Assembly (NCBI RefSeq): GCF_037975245.1
Contig: NC_092566.1
Coordinates: 14,069,001 to 14,133,000, forward strand
DNA from: Apostichopus japonicus
Taxonomy: Eukaryota > Echinodermata > Holothuroidea > Aspidochirotida > Stichopodidae
Length of the DNA: 64,000 nt
Direction of reading: 5' to 3'
Part shown: piece after piece, positions 57,701-63,700 of the stretch
How positions within the stretch are numbered: the first letter of the stretch is position 1
Layout: each line of letters begins with the position of its first letter
Translations under genes and position numbers: made by a program
Notes under the pieces: model-generated
What the model was told of the DNA's origin: nothing
Seen by the model: the letters and a program-made list of their open reading frames with translations, nothing else
The model's database searches: none

Positions 57701-60700
57701 AATAGTTAACATCTAGGTATCATCCATTTTATACTTGATGTCAATAAACGTTGGTAAAGGAAGGGAATTTGATACTATGGAAAGAGTTTGCTAGATGGGC
57801 ATAATCAAGAAAATTGAGTGCATAAATTACAAAGTTACCCTCTGGACCATTGGCGCATTTTATTTTATGAAAATGACTAAGAGAAAAAAAACTTGAAGAC
57901 ATCTTCATTAGGCTAGCTTTTTTCTACTTTCAACATGATCGTTTTAAATTTGGCATGAGAATACAGCTTGGAAGATGCAAAACCATTGAAGAAGTCATGA
58001 AGGGGTTATAGGCATTTCTTCAATGAGATCTGGAAAGTTATTTATAATGGTCTCTTAAAATTATTTTGTCAAACTAGTCCATGAGTGAAGGCTTCATCTT
58101 GTAATATGAGATGAATGTAATAATTGTAATCAACAGGAACAGTTGTTGGAACAGTGGTGGCAGCAGACAATAACATCGAACAACCTTCCAGCTCGGGCAT
58201 TACTTACGCTATTATCACTGGCAACGATATGCAAAATCTTGCGATAGACCCTCTGACCGGAGTCATCACCACAACCCGTCCTCTCGACAGAGAGATTCTG
58301 GAGAGGTTGGTGATCACCGTGGAGGCTCAAGGAGGTGGCCTCATTGATACTGCAGTGGTGAGTTATTATGTGGGACACAAACAAAGCCAGTAATTTTTGT
58401 ATTCAAAGTTTTGTTGAAGGCTCTGGAATTTTTTGTAGAATACTATCACGGTTCCTGTGTTAAGAAACTGGTGAATATAATCTTTGGAGTCGCAGAGCAT
58501 ATTCGACCATTTTGCGGATAAATTATTCATTGAGATAGCTTTCATTTACTCAAAGCTCCTTACTTTGTAATTTGTAAGAGTGGTTTTCAACATGTTAACC
58601 AAGTTAACCTTTCTAAAGATTGTTCACAAAACAATTGTGCTTTGGACAAAGAAAATATGGTCATCATTTATGTCTTTGTTTGCAAGTATCATTAAAGGAG
58701 ATCAGAATCTACTCCAAGAAGTGGAGCACAGTGGGTAGTCTGTGATTTCATCATGGCGAGCTAAACAGCTGAGCATATTATAATCCTCTTGTTCATTTAT
58801 TCCTCAAATCTGATAGATTTCGGAGTGATTGCTGAGCTTTCAATGTTCTCTGAACTAGTTGGAATTTTAAGAAAAAAGTAACGTCTTTCATAGAAGTAAT
58901 TATTTTTCCTCTGTGGATATAAACTGATTGAAATATAACGGTAAAATAGTTTCTGCTGAATTGCCCTCAGACTGAAGGCTGTTTGTTGTCAGAAGCTATG
59001 AGAAAACATCACCAATTTAGAAACAAAGTAATATCACTGTTGTACAAACTGATATGTGTGGATGTGGGTTTGGCCTAAAGTTGTAGAAATACAGACACTG
59101 TACAATTAAAAAAGTCAAAGGGGGTTGGCAGAGGGCTGAGAGCAAATTTCCATTTTCTCCTGACTGATGTTTAGTAGGGCATGAACCTTTATTGCTGTTA
59201 GCTGATCAAAAGAAAGAGGGGTGTGGCTGTTGGGTAGTTGAATGGGACTCCCGTGTAGGTGGGTCTTGGGAGCCTCTCCCCCTCCCCTCTGAAAGAATTT
59301 AAATTTTAGACATCAAATTAATTCTTTAGACCATGTTTAAGGTCTAAATGCAAGGACATGCTAGTAAATGCCTCAGAAATTTGAAAAAATTCCCAACTTT
59401 TGATGCAGGTGGGGATGAGGGGGGATGAGTGGGGTGTGCTGTGAAGACCCAGGCCCCCTTCGTGCACATCGCTGAACAAGGAAAAAACCTGTCTACCCAT
59501 CGTATCTATTTCTTCGTCCATTTTAGGTAACAGTATTGGTCTTGGATGAGAACGATAACGCTCCTATATTCATCCAGATGGAGTTCAATCAGAACATCAG
59601 AGTAACTGAGAGTGCTGGAACCTCTATCATATCACCCTTTGCAACAGACCAGGATTCTGGGATCAATGCACTTGTTTCATACAGAATCATTGAAGGAAAC
59701 ATAGCAGGTAAAATGCTTTAAAAGTTACCTCCAAAATGTGGGATTTTGGGGAGGGTAGAGGGAGAGGGGGGAATGTTAGCTTGGGGAGGGTAGGGGAAGA
59801 GGGGGGATGTTAGCTAGGGGCTCAGAAATTGCTATCATGGTGGTCTCTGTTCAGTTGAGGGGTGGGATGTTAAATAAGGGTCTGGAAATTACATTATGAT
59901 GGGGTCTTTTCAGTCAGGACTATCGTAAACATTGTAGGAAGACTGCTAATTACCACTTTAATCTTAAATTAATCTGCAAAATTAAATAAATCCTCCCTTT
60001 TGGTTGTTGCCCTGTGTAATTATGAAACTTGGAATTCTTTACCCCTTAAGGTTGCAATAATTTTTTTAAATTTATTTTTAATTTTTTTATAGTTTTTGTT
60101 GTGGACAGGGGACAATTAAGTCTTAAGTTTGTTCTTGCATGTGAGAGGATTTCAAAGCCCTGATTATCCCTCAATCACATAATGATATATTTGTCTTTTT
60201 TCCAACTTTCCCACCAATACATGGGTTTTAAAGTTGACCCTGTGCACCTATTCCTTTGTATATGGATGAAGTTGTAAAAGGATCATCTGTACCATGAGCT
60301 TGCACTCAGTGTTTTAGGTATCGTCTCTTCAACTTTCCTAGCCATTCTAGTTATTTGAAGTTGATCCTCATTAAGTACAGCGATAGACGACGTTTGTAAT
60401 TTCAGTCTGAACTTTGACCTTCAAATCAAACCGCTTCTCTACACATTTCCACGAGCGTAGGTATTTTCGGTATCGATGAGTCGAACGGCCGTATCACACT
60501 CACTAGGTCTGTCTCAACTTTACCGGATCCTCCATCTGAGTTCCGGTTGGTAGTAGAGGCATTTGACCGCGGCAGTCCATCACAGTCAACTAATGTTACT
60601 ATCATCATAACCGTGGGTAACGACGAAGACAGGAGACCTGTATTCCTAGTTCCAGAACAAGGACAGATATTAGCATTGCCCGAGGTAAGATACTAAACAG

Positions 60701-63700
60701 ATAGCTTGATTAGTTGTCATCACAATGCAGAGAAATTTTAAAATATTCATCGTTTGTCCCGATTCGTTTGCTTAGATAGACAGGTACAAGGGGGGCTCCA
60801 AAAAAACTAAACTGCAATATTCTTGTTTGACGAGCGTCAGTAGTTTTGTAAGAAACTCAGCCTCAGGTAATTAGACTAGCATTCTAAGCTTGCCCGACTA
60901 ATCTGATGTTGATGTCGTGGAGTTTTGACACAGTTTGCACTCCACCCTTTCCTTCCCTGTCCAAGACTTTGTTATGATATGTATGTATCGCTGTTGCCAT
61001 TCCTTCTAATGAATTTGAGTTTCAAAGGTGAGGGGGTTCTCACCAGTATGCCCTTTCATATTGGTTACATTTTTTGGGCAAATCATCACACCCCCCCACC
61101 CTCCACCCATATTAAATTGGACCCCTAGGCCCATGATCCAAACCAACCCAAATTAGCCGCTTTCAATAGGACCAGGCAATTTTATTGTCAGCCATGCTTC
61201 ATTATAATTTAATATCCAATAATTATAATACTCCTATGTTTGTTGGAACAAACAAGACTGCTAAGCTCTCCAGAAAGGTAATGCTACAAGATTTAGCACT
61301 CCTGGAATTTGAACAAAAGTATGAAATATGGAAATTGTTCTAATTAGATGTATTTCTCTTTTGTAGAATGAGCCACCAGGATATCTGATTGTGTGTTTGA
61401 ATGCGACATATCAGGATTTGGATACCTCTGGTGATGACATTACCTATGAGTTTCTGATGCTTGGCTCTACCAGCAACACCCAACAGCTGTTCACCTTGAA
61501 CAGCACCACGGGTAAATTATACTCCAACTTCACAGCCGACAGAGAATCCGAATCATCGTACACTGTGAGTGAGATTTTATGTGATTTTAACCCATTGAAA
61601 TTTACAAATTGTAGTATATGTGATTACAGAACATTGTCTGTGAGTATTGGTACTTTGCTGTGGTAGTGGTTGGTGCCTTTGTGCTTTAATTGTATTTGTA
61701 TGTTCAAATTGAAAAGTTCAGAGGCTTGTCCTATTAATCCTAGATAAATGGAACAATACAAAACAAAATATTACAGGCATCTGTACAGTGATGTGGTCCA
61801 CCTATGTTGAACATATGGATGCAAAGTGAATCCCTAATGCCACAACAACCATGCTTGTTCCATTTAAAATTTTAGGTTATTGCAATTAGTGTTCTCCAAA
61901 CCTGTCTTTGGTATGAGAATATGCTTTGGATAAGTGTTTTTTTCATTCCTTATTGTTATTTGTAATAAGAAAGATAAACTTATGGACCATTCTTTAAGAA
62001 TCACTTGTTTTGAATATGTAGTCTACTGAACACCAACAAGTAATGTTTGTCTGTTTGTACATTGCATTGTAGAAAAGTGAAATATGAAATTTGATGGTAT
62101 TAAAAATATCTTGAAGTTATCTTGTTTTGAAAATTTTCATTTTAGTTCTTTGTGATTGCTAGAAGTGAAGGAGGAGCAACTCCATTTCAGATCACCATAG
62201 CGATAACAGATAAAGATGATAGTGAACCAACTTTCCCATTACAGGTAAATTAAGACTAATTTGTTGAAGCACTGTTCTCTGCTTTTTTTTACATATTTGG
62301 GGAGAGGAGGGGGTTGGGAGGGGTGGGGGGGTAGGGTTATAATGATGTAAACATAATGTATATAGTTTATATTGGGCTGTGCGTCTTTGACTCATTCTGA
62401 CTGAGCTGCTAATACTCGCATTAAACTTTGAATCCCTGAGAACTGTCTCTGTGTTGTTATGCAACCACTTAGCTGCTTCTATCTAGAGAAATATTTGTAG
62501 TTTTATCCCAAAATTGTTTAAAATTGGTATACTATTGATTCACATTGGATCAAATTTGCTATTAACTTAAAAAACAAAACTTAAGAGTAATTTATAACAT
62601 TAATATATCACTTTAATTTGGTCTCTTCTATGTGGCACATGCGTCTAATGATACAACTGCTGATATATATACAACAGTATTGGTAGTAGTATTTGTTCAT
62701 TCATTCATTCATTTATTGGTGTGTTCATTCATTTATTCATTCATTTATTCATTCATTCATTTAATCATCCATTCATTGGTTTGTTCATTCATTCATTTAG
62801 TCATTCCTTCATTTAGTCATTCATTCCTTCATTTAGTCATTCACTCATTTTGTTCATTCATTCATTCATTTTGTCATTCATTCATTAAGTCCTCCATTCA
62901 TTCATGTGTGTTATTCATTTATTCATTGGTTTGTTCATTCATTTAGTCATTCATTTAGTCATTCCTTCATTTAGTCATTCATTCATTGGTTCGTTCATTT
63001 AGTCATTCGTTCATTGGTTCGTTCGTTTATTGGTTAGTTCTTTTGTTTGTTTGTCAGTTCCTTTGTTTTATCACACAAGTAAATATGATAATTACAATAA
63101 TCAATCAGGGTGACAGGAAGGAAACCAAATATCTGTTAATAGGGCGAAACAAGCAGACTACATTTATAGTTTGATATAGGTATAATATTACCTTGTATGG
63201 TTGTAACATAACAATTAGAATGAAATATTTGTTGTTTCTGAACATATTTGGTAGAATTCTTTGTATATTAGCATGCAGACTAGAGAGAAGCTTTGGTTGG
63301 AGTAAAGGGTTCAGACAATAAAAATATCACAATATAAACTAGATTGAGCAATGTATTTTATATTTAAAAAAAGGGGGAAAAATAGGTTGAGCAATGTGTA
63401 GCCTGAGCTTAAGAAGTCCGTATACCCAGTTAGTGCAGAGATTGTGAGATAATGTTCTTTTGTGTTGAATTTGGACAGTTTTCCACACTGCCTGCTGAGA
63501 ATATCTGTTTTATACTTGTCCTAGGATGCAGTGATTATTTGGGACTGCCACTGTTTCCCAAGAATATATTTATATTCCCTTTACTTTCTCCTAAATCCGA
63601 TGATATCTGAGTAGCAATTCTTGATTATCTACTTCACATTGTACACGTTTCTTCCGTTCAGGATGGAAAGGTGCCAGACCAGAATATTTTGATAGATGAG

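Noticed and set aside
62632-63174. Open frames rich in His, Ser, Phe and Ile
   Set aside because: Arise from the ATTC-type simple repeat.
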